In this document: in pieces, positions 9,701-20,580 of the stretch
Position numbering within the stretch: position 1 is the stretch's first letter
Layout: every line of letters starts with the position of its first letter
Assembly: GCA_009746045.1 (NCBI GenBank)
Contig: RPFO01000348.1
Coordinates: 1,882,960 to 1,946,959 of the forward strand
Length of the DNA stretch: 64,000 nucleotides
Direction: 5' to 3'
Source: Mesostigma viride
Taxonomy: Eukaryota > Streptophyta > Mesostigmatophyceae > Mesostigmatales > Mesostigmataceae
The notes under the pieces: model-generated
The model's input: the letters and a program-made list of their open reading frames with translations, nothing else
Told to the model about the DNA's origin: nothing
Database searches by the model: none
Made by a program: the position numbers and the translations under genes

Positions 9701-10844
9701 CCCGCTCGACGGGGATGGAGCAATGCCCGAACACGATACTGCTGAATGAGGATGACGATCCGGAGCCGTCGGCTGACACGGATTTTGTTGCGAGCACCCC
9801 ACTGCAGAAGAGGGTATTGGAGGCTCGTAACGTGGAGGGTCCGCCGAAAGTCTCAGGTGGAGGGCCGGCGTTTGCCGGATTGATGCGCCCGACTGAGGTG
9901 GTCGATGTTGAGGCGCCGCCAGGGACATCGACCGCACCGTTAACATTTACGGATATCTTCGATCGACCAAGGATGCCCTTCCACGCTCCAACGGTACATT
10001 CGGCCGGTAAATTTCATTTTCAATAAACGAGTTTAATAAGTACCTTAATATATATTTCTACATAAGTTTTTTTGCATCAGTCCATGGCTTCATTGATTTC
10101 TCACACGACCCTTCCGTATTCATGTTAATTGGCATGTGCTTACGTGCAGGGAAAGGCGAAGAAGAAACTCCAGTTCGGTTTCCCCGTGGATCCGCGTCTG
10201 GGACTGTGTCCAGAGAGGCCGGCCGTGTTGTTGGCCAGGCCGCGGTCGGCGAACCAGTTGCACAACCGGGGGCGGGAGGGGACGAGCTCCCACCCAACGC
10301 ACCAACTCACGCACCAGCCTTACCGTGCGGTCAGCCAGAAAAAACGTACGAAGAGTTGATGGCAGAGGCGGCGGCTGCGCAGGGGCAGAAGGCAAAACGT
10401 CGGGGAGGGGGCAGGCGAGGGGCGGGGCAGGAGACGGAGGGTGCCGACGAACCTGCACAGCCGCAGAAGGGTGGTGGTCAGGGCAGAGATGCGACGGCCG
10501 AAAACCGAATCAGGGACGTTCGGCCGGACGTCCGGATGCGCTTTATGGATGGCGCGAAACTGAGTCGCGGAGGTTGGAGTTCGAAATGGGTAGACGACGT
10601 GTGCATAAACTGGGAGCACAAGTACCCCAAGAAGGAAGATTTTCCGCTCTTTGGCACCCTCCTGGGCAAAGAGAGGGAGAAGGTGGTGTTCAGATGGTTT
10701 GATGAAGGGCACGACCTCGGTTGGAGTAATGAGTGCGAGCAAAAGTTTCGTTTCCCTCTGAAGTTCGCTAGAGAACATGTTACTCTCCTGAAGGAAGGCG
10801 CCAGCTGGGACAACATTCCTTCATATCGACCTGGCAAGCGATGA
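3755..10844 (+). CDS. Very large multi-exon low-complexity protein, several frame breaks
   Basis: Seven exons fit with GT-AG borders and matching phases: 3755-4429, 4551-4607, 4735-4815, 4940-5444, 5887-7074, 7331-10006 and 10150-10844 (TGA). The predicted protein is about 1,950 aa. It starts with a proline/glutamine-rich region, continues with a long globular-looking middle (5887-8820) that I do not recognise, then an acidic Glu/Asp tract (8826-8995), a Gly-rich tract, a 72-bp repeat region and a charged C-terminal domain ending in YRPGKR. Exon 4 needs two extra bases (near 5129-5132 and 5225) to stay open; exactly two restore divisibility by three. Exon 6 changes frame near 9060-9110, at G7 (9158-9164) and at G4 (9478-9481). 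The final splice joins phase 1 to phase 2 correctly (G + GG). It could be a host gene with poor base calls or an ageing element gene. Confidence 0.55.
5431..5886 (+). repeat. Intron made of three tandem ~155-bp copies including the exon end and donor
   Basis: The last bases of exon 4 (GGGGAATGAG) with the donor GTAAGT and the first ~145 bp of intron are repeated about every 155 bp, near 5435, 5587 and 5740. The second copy has lost the donor (AGCCAAGT); the third keeps GTAAGT. Each copy includes one TTGCGAC motif. Confidence 0.7.
7075..7330 (+). repeat. Intron with three tandem ~70-bp copies
   Basis: The intron between 7074 and 7331 holds three copies of a unit of about 69 bp, each with GCGACCGCCGGCGTTTCT followed by a TTTTC.TGTT pyrimidine stretch and a possible AG acceptor. 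Several alternative acceptors therefore exist. Confidence 0.65.
8826..8995 (+). other. Acidic Asp/Glu tract coding region
   Basis: Within exon 6 of the large gene, GAC/GAG/GAT codons run almost without interruption for about 55 residues, beginning with a serine/aspartate cluster. On DNA level it is a GAGGA-type purine tract. Such tracts occur in histone-binding and nucleolar proteins, but the composition alone does not prove a role. Confidence 0.7.
9195..9540 (+). repeat. 72-bp coding tandem repeat (about 4.6 copies)
   Basis: A 72-bp unit containing AACGCCGGCGGGCGTATC repeats in exon 6. In one frame it codes for a 24-residue repeat with GNAGGRICDEEGDRQ. The last copy lacks one G in the GAGGAGGGG run, which moves the frame to the one that stays open up to 10006. 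Confidence 0.7.
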
Positions 10845-11617
10845 TGGGCGAGGACTTTGCACGAAATCGCGTTTTGCACGTAATTGCCCACCGCAACGTG
10901 GAGAAATGCAGATGTACATAGTAGTTGGATCAGTTACCGTGACTTTGGGCAGTTTAGTAGTTGGGGTGACGTGTCCAATGTATATATGGTGGGGCGCGTC
11001 CAAGGGGGTCCACGCTGATTGAGCACTTGCATGTGTTCTTTCAACATATTCGGACATGTATGAAATGAATAAATTGTTTGGACGATTGCAAATTGATTGA
11101 TTGAAGAATGAGATACCATTAATAATTGAAAAATGTAAAACCTCATTGTGAATTTGTACTTCAAACTTTCACATGCATGCCCCAAATTGTGCATTTGTGC
11201 AGGTTTTAATTATGAGAAGTAGCATTTCTCTACAAATATTGAGAAATTTAGGGGCACTTGGGGTTGTTGGCCATGTTCATTCATGATAAAATGGACTTTT
11301 TATGCTGTAAAATCATATTCCACTAGTCCAAAACGCTGCTTTCATGACGTCAAAAGTACCAGCAATGGCCCTAGGTTGGAGCAGTAGATGTTGGGGACGC
11401 CCGCTAACCGTTGAAAACCCCCTTTTTGGCATGATTTTGAGGGGGTTTCAACATTCTGAGCAATTACCAAGCATAGTCTGCTGGTGTTTTTCCATACCTT
11501 TTGCCTATACATGACATATATAGCATGACCTTGGCATTGCCATCACTACCTAAATACAAGCATAGTTTCTAACGGTCTAACTTGATAGTTTCTCTTCAAA
11601 ATCGAGACAACACGCAA
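10845..11617. other. AT-rich stretch without a gene
   Basis: After the large gene this stretch has an AATAAA at 11070-11075 and AT-rich sequence with no coding frame that I trust and no repeat that I can match elsewhere in the window. A GGGGG/CCCCC pair near 11412-11450 may form a weak hairpin. Confidence 0.4.
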
Positions 11618-12214
11618 CTAAGTATCAATACCAGTATCAATGCACAACTCACTGGAAAGGATAATAAGTTTGTAGAACTCAAGATATGCATGCACTATAC
11701 ATTGCCCCGAGGTGTCGATGACATTGAAGGGCGTCGATGGCATTGAAAGGCGCAAATGAATGCCTCGCACATGCAGCTCCTCGTCCAGCTGCTCTTTGCT
11801 GAGCCCATAAGGTGCGGGCAAATTACCGTCGGTGGATTGGCCCTTTGATGATCCGCTTGGCCCAGCCGCCCCAGCAGCGCGCCCCGAGGTGTTGCTGGCA
11901 TGAGCGGACACCCAGTTAAAGGCGTCGGTTTCTACAACGTCTGCAAGCCTGTCTTTAAGTGCCGCCCGCACATCAGCCTGCTTCTTGGCGTCACTAGTCG
12001 CCTTCCTCTTCCTGGTATTGCTTTCCTTCTCCGCCTGCTCGACCAGCAGCCTGTAACGGAGTACTCCATCATCCATGTAGTAGTTATTTGTCTGGTGCCC
12101 ATTCTTGAGGATGCGCTCTTTGCTAATGTATGTCCAGACAGTTTCGGATGTGGCCTCTTCTTCATCGGGCCGCACATCATCATCGTGTTCCATTGACTCA
12201 TTCGTGTCAGCCAT
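11618..12214 (-). CDS. Uncharacterised lysine/alanine-rich protein next to a transposon end
   Basis: Minus-strand frame of 198 aa from the ATG at 12214 (MADTNESMEHDDD...) to the stop at 11618. It starts acidic, then has a short aromatic-containing region (VWTYISKERILKNGHQTNN), a helical Lys/Arg/Ala/Glu-rich segment with a KRKAT basic patch, and a glycine/serine-rich part. I do not recognise a domain; the basic helical middle could bind DNA. The frame also stays open upstream to 12271, seven bases before the CACTA-type terminus at 12278, so the element may have landed in its 5' leader. It may equally be an exon of a larger gene, or element-related. Confidence 0.4.
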   Translation of the reverse strand: MADTNESMEHDDDVRPDEEEATSETVWTYISKERILKNGHQTNNYYMDDGVLRYRLLVEQAEKESNTRKRKATSDAKKQADVRAALKDRLADVVETDAFNWVSAHASNTSGRAAGAAGPSGSSKGQSTDGNLPAPYGLSKEQLDEELHVRGIHLRLSMPSTPFNVIDTSGQCIVHAYLEFYKLIILSSELCIDTGIDT

Positions 12215-12419
12215 GCCTGGATGTCGATTTGCTACGAAATATGTGCCAGACGACCACGACGTTGCTGGCACACCTTACACTATACTTTTCGTCCGAGGGT
12301 AGTAAAAAGGATCCGAGGCGTAAATTACGAGGTGGTAATTTACGGCACAGACTACTCTTACCGTTTGTATAAGAGTTCGGATCTTTCTCGTAAGCTACGA
12401 GTTAGATCCGAGGTAAGAT

Positions 12420-12602
12420 CCGACGTCGTAATTTACGAGGTAGTAATTTACGAGGTAGTAATTTACGAGGTAGTAATGTACGAGGTAGTAATGTACGAGG
12501 TAGTAATGTACGAGGTAGTAATTTACGAGGTAGTAAGGTACGAGGTAGTAATTTGCGAGGTAGTAATTTACGAGTTGGTAATTTACGATCCCGGTACTCG
12601 GT
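12420..12602 (+). repeat. Subterminal tandem repeat of the CACTA-like element
   Basis: About twelve copies of a 15-bp unit (GTAATTTACGAGGTA with T/G variants) in tandem, close to the left terminus. Repeats of this type near the ends are transposase-binding sites in characterised CACTA elements; that role is inferred here. Confidence 0.75.
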
Positions 12603-12799
12603 CCCGTAGGTTACGACGTCGTATGCTTCTCGCGTACACTACCGGTACTACAATCATGTCGCTATGTCGTTCTGAATTGCAGTACGCATGTCACTTATCA
12701 GAATTTCACTTTGATTTCACTTATCATTTCGGTCAACCTAACCCCTAACACCCATTTACCCGGGGGAAAAAAATGAATGGCATTTGCAGCAAGGCTCAT

Positions 12800-13300
12800 G
12801 CAAGACGAGTTCCTATTTCATAAAAAATTTCATTATTAAATGCAGGATTACATGTCATGCACAAAAATCCAACGCCTTCACAGAAAATAGCATATCAAGT
12901 CTTCTGACGACAATATCAAGTCAATATCAAATTCGTGGCTTCTCTTCGTGGCTTGAAATACTGTTTCCATGCGGTGCTTAGGACAGCTCCGGGGATGTCG
13001 GCACCGCACAGAAGCTCCATCCGGGAGCAAGTGCGCCGGGGGAAGATGTTGTACATCCAGAGCTCGATATGTGCGGGAAGCCGTCGTGTTGGAAACCGAG
13101 GTGTCTGCACATAATTCCGCGCGCAGGCAGCTTGTGCCTTTACGGGGGAAGACCTGCGACACAAAAACCGTGTCCGGACAATGCAATACGGAGAAATGGC
13201 AACGGCAGATGGAGTCGGCTAAGGCCGCTTGTAAGGAAAGTGATTTTTAATGCACGAATAAATGTATAATGCATGCTACATCGCCATCGCTTGGGCGGTG
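12800..13300. other. Element interior, no supported gene
   Basis: Open frames exist on both strands here but overlap each other, are short and show no recognisable motif. I see nothing that I would call a gene. Confidence 0.35.
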
Positions 13301-13309
13301 AAAAGACAA

Positions 13310-13550
13310 GGACCAACCACATGCCCCCACCTACCCTTCGTGCATCCCGCCCTTGACGAGGCACAACCATGTGCCCCCACCTACCCTTTGTGCGTCCCTC
13401 CCTTGACAAGAAACAAGCACGTGCACCTATCTAACCTTTGTGCATCCCTTCCTTGGCAAGGAACAAGCACACCCACCCACCTACTCCACATGCATCCCTC
13501 CCTTGACAAGGAACAAGCACGATCACCCAGCTACCCACTAGCACGGCAGC
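13310..13550 (+). repeat. Degenerate ~57-bp tandem repeat
   Basis: About four copies of a unit with CCTACCC..GTGCATCCCTCCCTTGACAAGGAACAAGCAC. The copies differ by a few bases each. Confidence 0.6.
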
Positions 13551-13769
13551 AAGGCAGACCTTACAATGGCAAGTGATGTTTATCGGTAGAAACTGTTAGA
13601 CAACTAGCAAACGAGCCAGCCGGTGAAGAGCAAGGCACACATGCAAGGAATTTGTCGTTGCCTATGTCTACGCTTGTGTTTGTCACTGCAGTTGAAATCT
13701 GCATTTGCATCAGCAGGCCCGATCGAACCCCATGTCGCCACCCGCATTTCCACTTATACTTCACGGCCC

Positions 13770-14165
13770 CTTATTCTTCTCTTGTGCCTGCCTTTGCCCT
13801 AACTGTTACCCTAGCATCTGCCCTTGCCCCTATCCTTTGATCCCCAGTGTTTGCCGTTGCCCTCATCCTTTCCCTAGTGCCTGCCCTTGTCTTCATCTTT
13901 TCCCTTGTGCCTGCCCTTGCCCTTGTCCGTTCCCTCGTGCTTGACTTGTCCTAATCTCTTTCCCTTGCGCCTGCCCTTGCCCTTATCCGCTTCCCTTGTG
14001 CCTGCCCCTGCCCTTGCCCTTGTCATTTCCCTTGAGCCTGCCCTTTTGGCAAGCACAAGTGCCTTTGTCCTTTCCTTGGCCTTGTGCTTGCTCTTCCAGT
14101 TTCCCTTTCCTTTGCTCGTGCGGTTGCCTTTGCTCTTACCCGGGTGCTTGCCCTTGCCGTTTGCA
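13770..14165 (+). repeat. TTGCCC-type low-complexity array
   Basis: Repeated words such as CCTTGTGCCTGCCCTTGCC over about 400 bp. On the minus strand it reads as a GKGK-like lysine/glycine frame, which I regard as a by-product of the repeat. Confidence 0.6.
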
Positions 14166-14895
14166 AGCTGCATTATTGTCTTAGCAAGCTAGCAAGTGCA
14201 AACTGGCACTGAGCCAGAAATGCAAGCAAAGCAGCCAGTGTAAATAAGGATGGACGGGAACAGTAGAAAGCTAGGGGTGGCAACGGTGCTAGAGCTCATG
14301 GCAACAAGGTGGTCCCATTCTTGCTGCATTGGGTGCGTTGCGTGGGTGGGATATTGCGAGAGGGGGACATTCTTGCCTTGGTTGTGTTTTCACATGCACC
14401 CGGTGCTTGAATTTATGCGTGCAAGGGTGGCTGGTATCCCAACCAACAGCCTAAGAGGAAAAAGAGTGCTTAGAAAGCAAGAATGACTTAATGTTGGTAA
14501 TAGCAGTGGCGGCGGCAGCAAAAACTGTTGTTATAGATGCAAGCTACAACACTGCGGATGGTTTCTCACACTAATGTGGATAATGATAATGCATGCCACT
14601 TAACGGGACCATATAAACCACAACAAGAATAAATCGTGAGAGCAAAAGAAAGGGGAGTACAAAATGGCCGGCTTACCTAGCTACAGCAAAAAAATTACAT
14701 GAAAAACAAGATAACTCACCTTTGTCGCAGCAGTGACCATATCAGACAGCTCACAAAAACTTGTTGATCCTTGAAACTTCCTGCTTGAAGGCAGCCACCA
14801 ACGGTCTGGAGTTTTCACCCCAGTCCTTCTCAACAGCCAAGGAAAAGGGAAAGAGAGAGGAGGGGTGCGGGAGGGACAAGAGAGCGGGGGTGGGA

Positions 14896-15014
<119 letters not shown>

Positions 15015-16016
15015 GAGAAGTGCGGGTGGGGGTGGGAGAGGTGGGATGGAAGATTCACTACGTTAGCAGGCGACTAAACTGCTACAATGACACAAAACCA
15101 CGGAGCTAGGCCCTTCACTCCATCAGATCAGAGTGAAAACCCATGTTGAAACTGGGACAAATGCCATTAGAATGTTACTATGACCGTGGCTAGTAAACGT
15201 GAATTGACACCCAGGTTGTGACTTCAACGATTGGAGGCAACCTTGCCAAGTCTCCCAAATGCAGTCGGCTAGACAAGCTTCACAAAAAACGCAGCAAACA
15301 TGTTAACGTTGCTAATATTCCAACGACGCGCATCCGCAGTCCGGCTGCCAATGAAGTCTTCTTGGTCGCCAGCTGTGCACAGAGGAGTAACCGCTAGAGA
15401 CGCCAATTTGCGAACAACTCATTACAATTACAAAGCGCAGGAAGCAGATGGCTATGCATCAACAATTACTTCCGCTCGCCCTCGTATTTAGCCAGGTCTA
15501 TCTGCCCAAACTGGGTAAATGTTTTGCGATCGGTGAAATTGGCACTCTAGTGACTTACTTTCCCAGAAAGTGTCCATTCACACGACAACCGACTCACGCT
15601 CACACGTCGTGAGGAGTTGCCGATAGGATAAAGAAGCCGAACGATGAATTGCTGTACATAAATGCCACGCTAACGGCGTCGTGAACTGACTTCTTGCAAT
15701 CACGATTAAAGTGCCCGGCCCAACAACAAATTGGCGACACACGACCCCGCAACTGGAAAAGAATTCTGGCCACATTGATATACATCGGTTTGATAAAGTA
15801 AAACCTCGCATTCGGTTCTGGCTAGCCTCAAACGCATGCGCCTTGAAACCTTTATCCTCCTGGCGGCCACAGTTTCTCGGTTCTCTTGTTCCGTTGGTCG
15901 TGCCGCTAGCGTGCCAGCCGCTCCAGTCCCTAAAATTCAAATTCGTGTTGTTCGAGAAAACGTTGTCGGGTCGGCGACGGCACGATGCCGGGCCGGGCTG
16001 CATGGGCCATGGAGGG

Positions 16017-16405
16017 TGGTGGTACACAAATACCGTACAGGTGGTACACAACTGCAGCCAGGACAACAGCCGGGCGCTGCGTACCTGCCGTGGGAAGGAG
16101 GGGGGTGGTACACAAATACCGTACAAGTGATACACAATTGCAGCCAGGACAACAGCGGGTCGCTGCGTACCTGCCGTGGGAAGGAGGACAAGTGATACAC
16201 AAATACCGTACAAGTGATACACAAATACCGTACAAGTGATACACAATTGCAGCCAGGACAACAGCGGGTCGCTGCGTACCTGCCGTGGGAAGGAGGACAA
16301 GTGATACACAAATACCGTACAAGTGATACACAAATACCGTACAAGTGATACACAATTGCAGCCAGGACAACAGCGGGTCGCTGCGTACCTGCCGCGGGAA
16401 GGAGG
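16017..16405 (+). repeat. Tandem repeat, 84-110 bp unit, four copies
   Basis: Four copies of a unit made of one to three TGATACACAAATACCGTACA words followed by a constant block with GCAGCCAGGACAACAGCGGG and GTGGGAAGGAGG. Copies three and four (16187-16405) are nearly identical, which suggests recent duplication. The minus-strand frames through it have no independent support. Confidence 0.8.
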
Positions 16406-16423
16406 GGGGTGGTACACAAATAT

Positions 16424-16965
16424 CCGACCTATATATTAGCAATAGCCGCCGCCTATCAAACAGGTCCTATTCATCACGAGCGTCAACGCCCCGTCATCGC
16501 CCCGTCATCGCCCGGCCGAGGGCCTTAACCTGTTAACTCTTTATTCGGAGTGATAGTCAACGACCTATATACTACGGACTACCAATAGCTACCGCATATA
16601 AAACATGGGCTTTTCATCACGCCCGTCGAGGGCGATGACGGTGACGCTCGTCACCGTCATCGCCCTCGACGGGCCAACATCTAAACTCTTCTCTTAATCA
16701 ACAAAGTATATTACCAATAGCCGCTGCCTATCAAACAGGTTCTATTAATCACGCGCGTGAACGCCCCGTCATCGCCCCGTCATCGCCCCGTCAGCGCCCC
16801 GTCATCGCCCTGCCGAGGGCCAACCTCTTAACTCTTTATTCGGAGTAATAAAAAACGGCCTATATTGTGAATAGCTGCCGCCTATCAACCAGGTACTTTT
16901 CATCACGCCCGTCGAGAGCGATGACGGTGACGGCCGTCACCGTCATCGCCCTGCCGGCATTGCCA
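16424..16965 (+). repeat. Four ~140-bp tandem copies, alternating two versions
   Basis: Each copy contains ATAGCCGCCGCCTATCAAAC-like sequence and CATCACG.GCGT. Copies 1 and 3 carry runs of CGCCCCGTCAT; copies 2 and 4 instead carry a strong hairpin (arms GAGGGCGATGACGG / CCGTCATCGCCCTC around 16628-16670). The alternation suggests duplication of a two-unit block. Confidence 0.7.
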
Positions 16966-18149
16966 TACAAGAAGAAGCTCTCGATCCCAGGTATAGACTA
17001 CCTCGGGTATCATCATCGTAATTGCTAGCATCGAGATCATTCATACCTACCGACGATGGCCAGCTGCAAAAGAAAAATGTCGACCAACAGACAGGACCTA
17101 TCGCCGGGAACCCTCAAGGCAATAAGGGCGAGACAGGCTTTCACCGTTAAGTAAAGTTGTCCACATCGTGCTAAGGAATTTGTGCTAATCTATGAGTACC
17201 TATATGGACACTTTGTCGCATTTTTTACATGGCAAATAAGCGATGTATGTGTCATGTAGGCTGCCATTGGTGCATGCATGCATGGGCCAGCAATGATGGT
17301 CAGAGGTACATTGTGCCTATGAGATAACCATCGATTTGTTGATCAGCAAGTGATTCATTACGTGAGACAACAATATGTTTGGGGGCTAAGCTTCTTACAT
17401 TCCAAGTCACATGGCCCGCCATAATTGTTTTCTTATGTGTTTAAGGTTAGGGCTCTGTTCATGACTGAACGTCATGAACGCGCTCTATTCATGACATTGA
17501 TTAATTGATTTTAATTAGTCTCATGTCCATGTTGGGGGACCGGGATCTCTGAATTCCCCAAAGAAGATATAGTGGAAGTCACCCCAAGACGTCAATATCC
17601 GTCAAGACGTCAATAACAACATGTATGTCCACAGCTCAGCTAGTAGTCTAAAATATGGGCCTCGAGCTAATCTTGCACGCAAGCAATGCCTATCATCAAG
17701 GATTAATTAATGCCTATCAACAAGGAGACAATCATGCTTGTTAAATTTCCTAGGACCCACAACTGGGGGGTCGTAGTCTTTGACAATGTCCGCCTGGGCA
17801 ACGCTACTAATCCTACACATCCGAGGTCCCATGTCTGAATAAGAGGGGTTGAGCGGATGACGCCAACAATGTCTGTGCTCTGCATGTCAGCTAAAATCAT
17901 ATCGCGGAGACAAACATATGGCGGTATGTCTCTTTGATATGGCGGTATGTCCAATGCTGGCCACTGCGTCGCCTAACAGGTTCTTACATGGTCGGCAAGG
18001 GCCTGACCATGTAAGAAGATATCTCCCTGGCTGGCCAGTCCACAAGGAACCAGCACAGACCTCATCTGAATCAACCTGATTATAATTAACTAACTACTTA
18101 ATTCATTTATTAAACTCATGCCCCCATTAGGGAGTCAAGGAGCATTAGC
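16966..18149. other. No supported gene
   Basis: AT-rich sequence with short direct repeats (ACGTCAATA near 17590, GCCTATCA near 17690) but no coding frame or terminal structure that I can defend. Confidence 0.35.
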
Positions 18150-18457
18150 TAACCCCGATTAATTAATTAATTAATTAATTAAACACGTGCTCCTGTTGGG
18201 GAGTCACGGAGCACCGAAGTGCTTTTAATCCCTGTGTGTGCACAACAGGAGAAAGGGCAGAGACCCCCAGTCTCCTTCATGCCTAAGGCATGCCACAGCT
18301 GCATTCGGGAACGCTAGCTAAACGGACACGCCAACGATCCGGCAATCTGTGGGTGCAATAAGACCCATGTGAGCATGGCATAACACTAGGAGCGTGGGCA
18401 AGTAATCTCATCATAGCCAGGACGTAGCATGGCTGTACTAGGACTATACCCCGATCA
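18150..18457 (-). mobile_element. LINE-like 3' end with (TTAA)n tail
   Basis: A (TTAA)n run followed by GTGCTCCTGTTGGGGAGTCA and about 280 bp that recurs at 19186-19460 and, inverted, at 26880-27150. The shared block always ends at a TTAA tail, as 3' ends of non-LTR retrotransposons do. Confidence 0.6.
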
Positions 18458-18914
18458 ATGGATGGATGGATGGATGGATGGATGGATGGATGGATGGATG
18501 GATGGATGGATGGATGGATGGATGGATGGATGGATGGATGGATGGATGGATGGATGGATGGATGGATGGATGGATGGATGGATGGATGGATGGATGGATG
18601 GATGGATGGATGGATGGATGGATGGATGGATGGATGGATGGATGGATGGATGGATGGATGGATGGATGGATGGATGGATGGATGGATGGATGGATGGATG
18701 GATGGATGGATGGATGGATGGATGGATGGATGGATGGATGGATGGATGGATGGATGGATGGATGGATGGATGGATGGATGGATGGATGGATGGATGGATG
18801 GATGGATGGATGGATGGATGGATGGATGGATGGATGGATGGATGGATGGATGGATGGATGGATGGATGGATGGATGGATGGATGGATGGATGGATGGATG
18901 GATGGATGGATGGA
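18458..18914 (+). repeat. (ATGG)n microsatellite, ~114 units
   Basis: 457 bp of perfect ATGG, followed directly by (TTAA)n. The shorter copies at 19871-19963 and 26671-26690 lie in related element sequence, so the seed repeat was probably part of the element's 3' region. Confidence 0.95.
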
Positions 18915-19460
18915 TTAATTAATTAATTAATTAATTAGACTCGTGCTCCCGTTGGGGAGTCACGGAGCATTAACCCCGATGAATGGATGGATGGGCGCAC
19001 ACATTCCTACCGGTCTAATCTATCTACATTGGCTACATACTACATCTATCTAACAACATTCTAACTACATCATCTATCTAGGCAGCCGCACGCTGCCCTG
19101 GGGGGAGCTATCTAGCGTGCCTCCCGCGGGATTGCACACGCGGGCGCTTCCCCACTGGGGGGGGCTCGTTGTCCTCTATTAATTAATTAATTAATTAAAC
19201 TCGTGCTCCCGTTGGGGAGTCACGGAGCACCGAAGTGCTTTTAATCCCTGTGTGTGCACTACAGGAGAAAGGGCAGAGACCCCCAGTCTCCTTCATGCCA
19301 AAGGCATGCCACAGCTGCAATCGGGCGCGGCTAGCGAAAAGGACAGGCTAACGATCCGGCAAACTGTGGGTGCAATAAGACCCATGTGAGCATATCATAG
19401 CAAGGAGCGTGGGCAAGTAATCTGAACATAGCCAGGGCGTAGCATGGCTGTACTAGGACT
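18915..19460 (-). mobile_element. Two adjacent LINE-like 3' ends
   Basis: The first (18915-19040) has TTAA tail, GACTCGTGCTCCCGTTGGGG and a short ATGG tract; the second (19176-19460) has TTAA tail and the longer 280-bp block. Between them lies about 140 bp with GC-rich inverted words (CCGCACGCTGCC, CCTCCCGCGGGA). Confidence 0.6.
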
Positions 19461-19589
19461 AGGCTAAGGCTATGGCTGGTTGTGTACCGTGCGTTGGCGG
19501 CACGTGACTAGGTGTGTTGGCACAGCTAGGCATGGCTGCCTTAGCGGCAGTGACGCCAATGGTTACAAGCTAGGGCTATTGCTATTCTA

Positions 19590-20061
19590 GCCCGCTGGGG
19601 GCGTCCACATCTTGTGGTTGATCATCAGGTCCCCGCCCCTCCAGTACACCTTGGGCTTCTGGGGGTCCTGCTTATGGCGGAGGTATTCCGGCCACAGGTC
19701 GCGTCGCTGCTGTTGCTGAGCGGGGGTGAGGTCGTCATCCCTAGATGTCCTCTATGACCTGGGCCCACTTGGCCTTGTCCATCATCTTCTTCCAAATCAC
19801 GGAGAGGCCTAGGCCCCCCATGTCCTCTACTAGCTGTTCTTTGAAGGTGCGGGCCTTGCGGCGTCTAACGTGGATGGATGGATGGATGGATGGATGGATG
19901 GATGGATGGATGGATGGATGGATGGATGGATGGATGGATGGATGGATGGATGGATGGATGGATGTCAGGCTTGTCTTACATGATGCAGTGGAACTTTGGT
20001 GCTGGAGGGTTAATTGTGGCCCGGTCTGGTTTAGCTTCAGTGCTCTCATGGCGGCCTTCAT
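19590..20061 (-). pseudogene. LINE ORF1-like remnant interrupted by (ATGG)n
   Basis: On the minus strand 19600-19745 encodes the same C-terminal block as the fuller copies at 26400-26583 and 45838-46902: DDDLTPAQQQQRRDLWP, then VYWRGGDLMINHKMWTPP. The sequence to its right has a different frame ([19 protein letters not shown]...) and is split by the ATGG tract at 19871-19963. It is a broken copy. Confidence 0.5.
19871..19963 (+). repeat. (ATGG)n microsatellite, ~23 units
   Basis: 93 bp of perfect TGGA/ATGG repeat inside the ORF1-like remnant. Confidence 0.95.
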
Positions 20062-20189
20062 TTGTAATTATTTGAATGCATGCCCATTGGGCCATGCATA
20101 GTGTATATTTTTTACGCATGCACGCCCATTATGTATCGCTGGGTCCATCCCATCAATGCTTGTTTATTGCCAGGTCTGGTGTAAGTAAG

Positions 20190-20580
20190 TTAGTGCTATC
20201 TAGTCTACAAAATCCTCACTACACTTCTCCCCAAAGCGCCCCTTCCGCTTTGGGGGAGGGGGCTTACCCACATGGGCTGGCGTGTGAGCCGGGACATTGG
20301 TCTTCCACCTCTTCTTGTTCTGCATAGGAACAGAGAGCGAAGAAATGCGGTGTGGGGACCCCTTCTCGTGGTAATGCGTTACATGTACTCCCCACCGGGC
20401 TTTGCTCTTCATGGGTTCATAAAGACAACAATTATTCAGTAAGAATTTAATAAATTAGGAACATATATCCGTTGGGAGTCACTGTTACACATATACCTGA
20501 AAAGGGGCATATGATTTTAAATACATTCTGAGCTACAACCTGCACGTGCATGGGTTTAGTTAACTGGCACCTATACTAGA
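20190..20580 (-). mobile_element. Element remnant with short frame and old 3' tail
   Basis: A minus-strand 70-aa frame (ending ...GRFGEKCSEDFVD) is followed to the right (20440-20580) by a block with TCCGTTGGGAGTCACTGTTACAC, AAAGGGGCATATG and CTACAACCTGCACGTG. That block matches 45360-45460, the tail of another ORF1-like copy. Both pieces look like decayed retroelement parts. Confidence 0.4.

Noticed and set aside
12278-12300. Telomere or centromere satellite at the CACTA ends
   Set aside because: The sequence is a single inverted terminal repeat with subterminal words, not a long uniform satellite, and no telomeric repeat unit is seen.
13874-14173. Lysine/glycine-rich minus-strand protein
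   Set aside because: Composition follows from the TTGCCC-type low-complexity array.
15578-16442. Cysteine-rich minus-strand frames with CITCTVFVYHLYG repeats
   Set aside because: They run through an 84-110 bp tandem array and have no support outside it.
18429-18926. Frames repeating WMDG in all three phases
   Set aside because: Translation of (ATGG)n; identical in every frame, which real genes are not.
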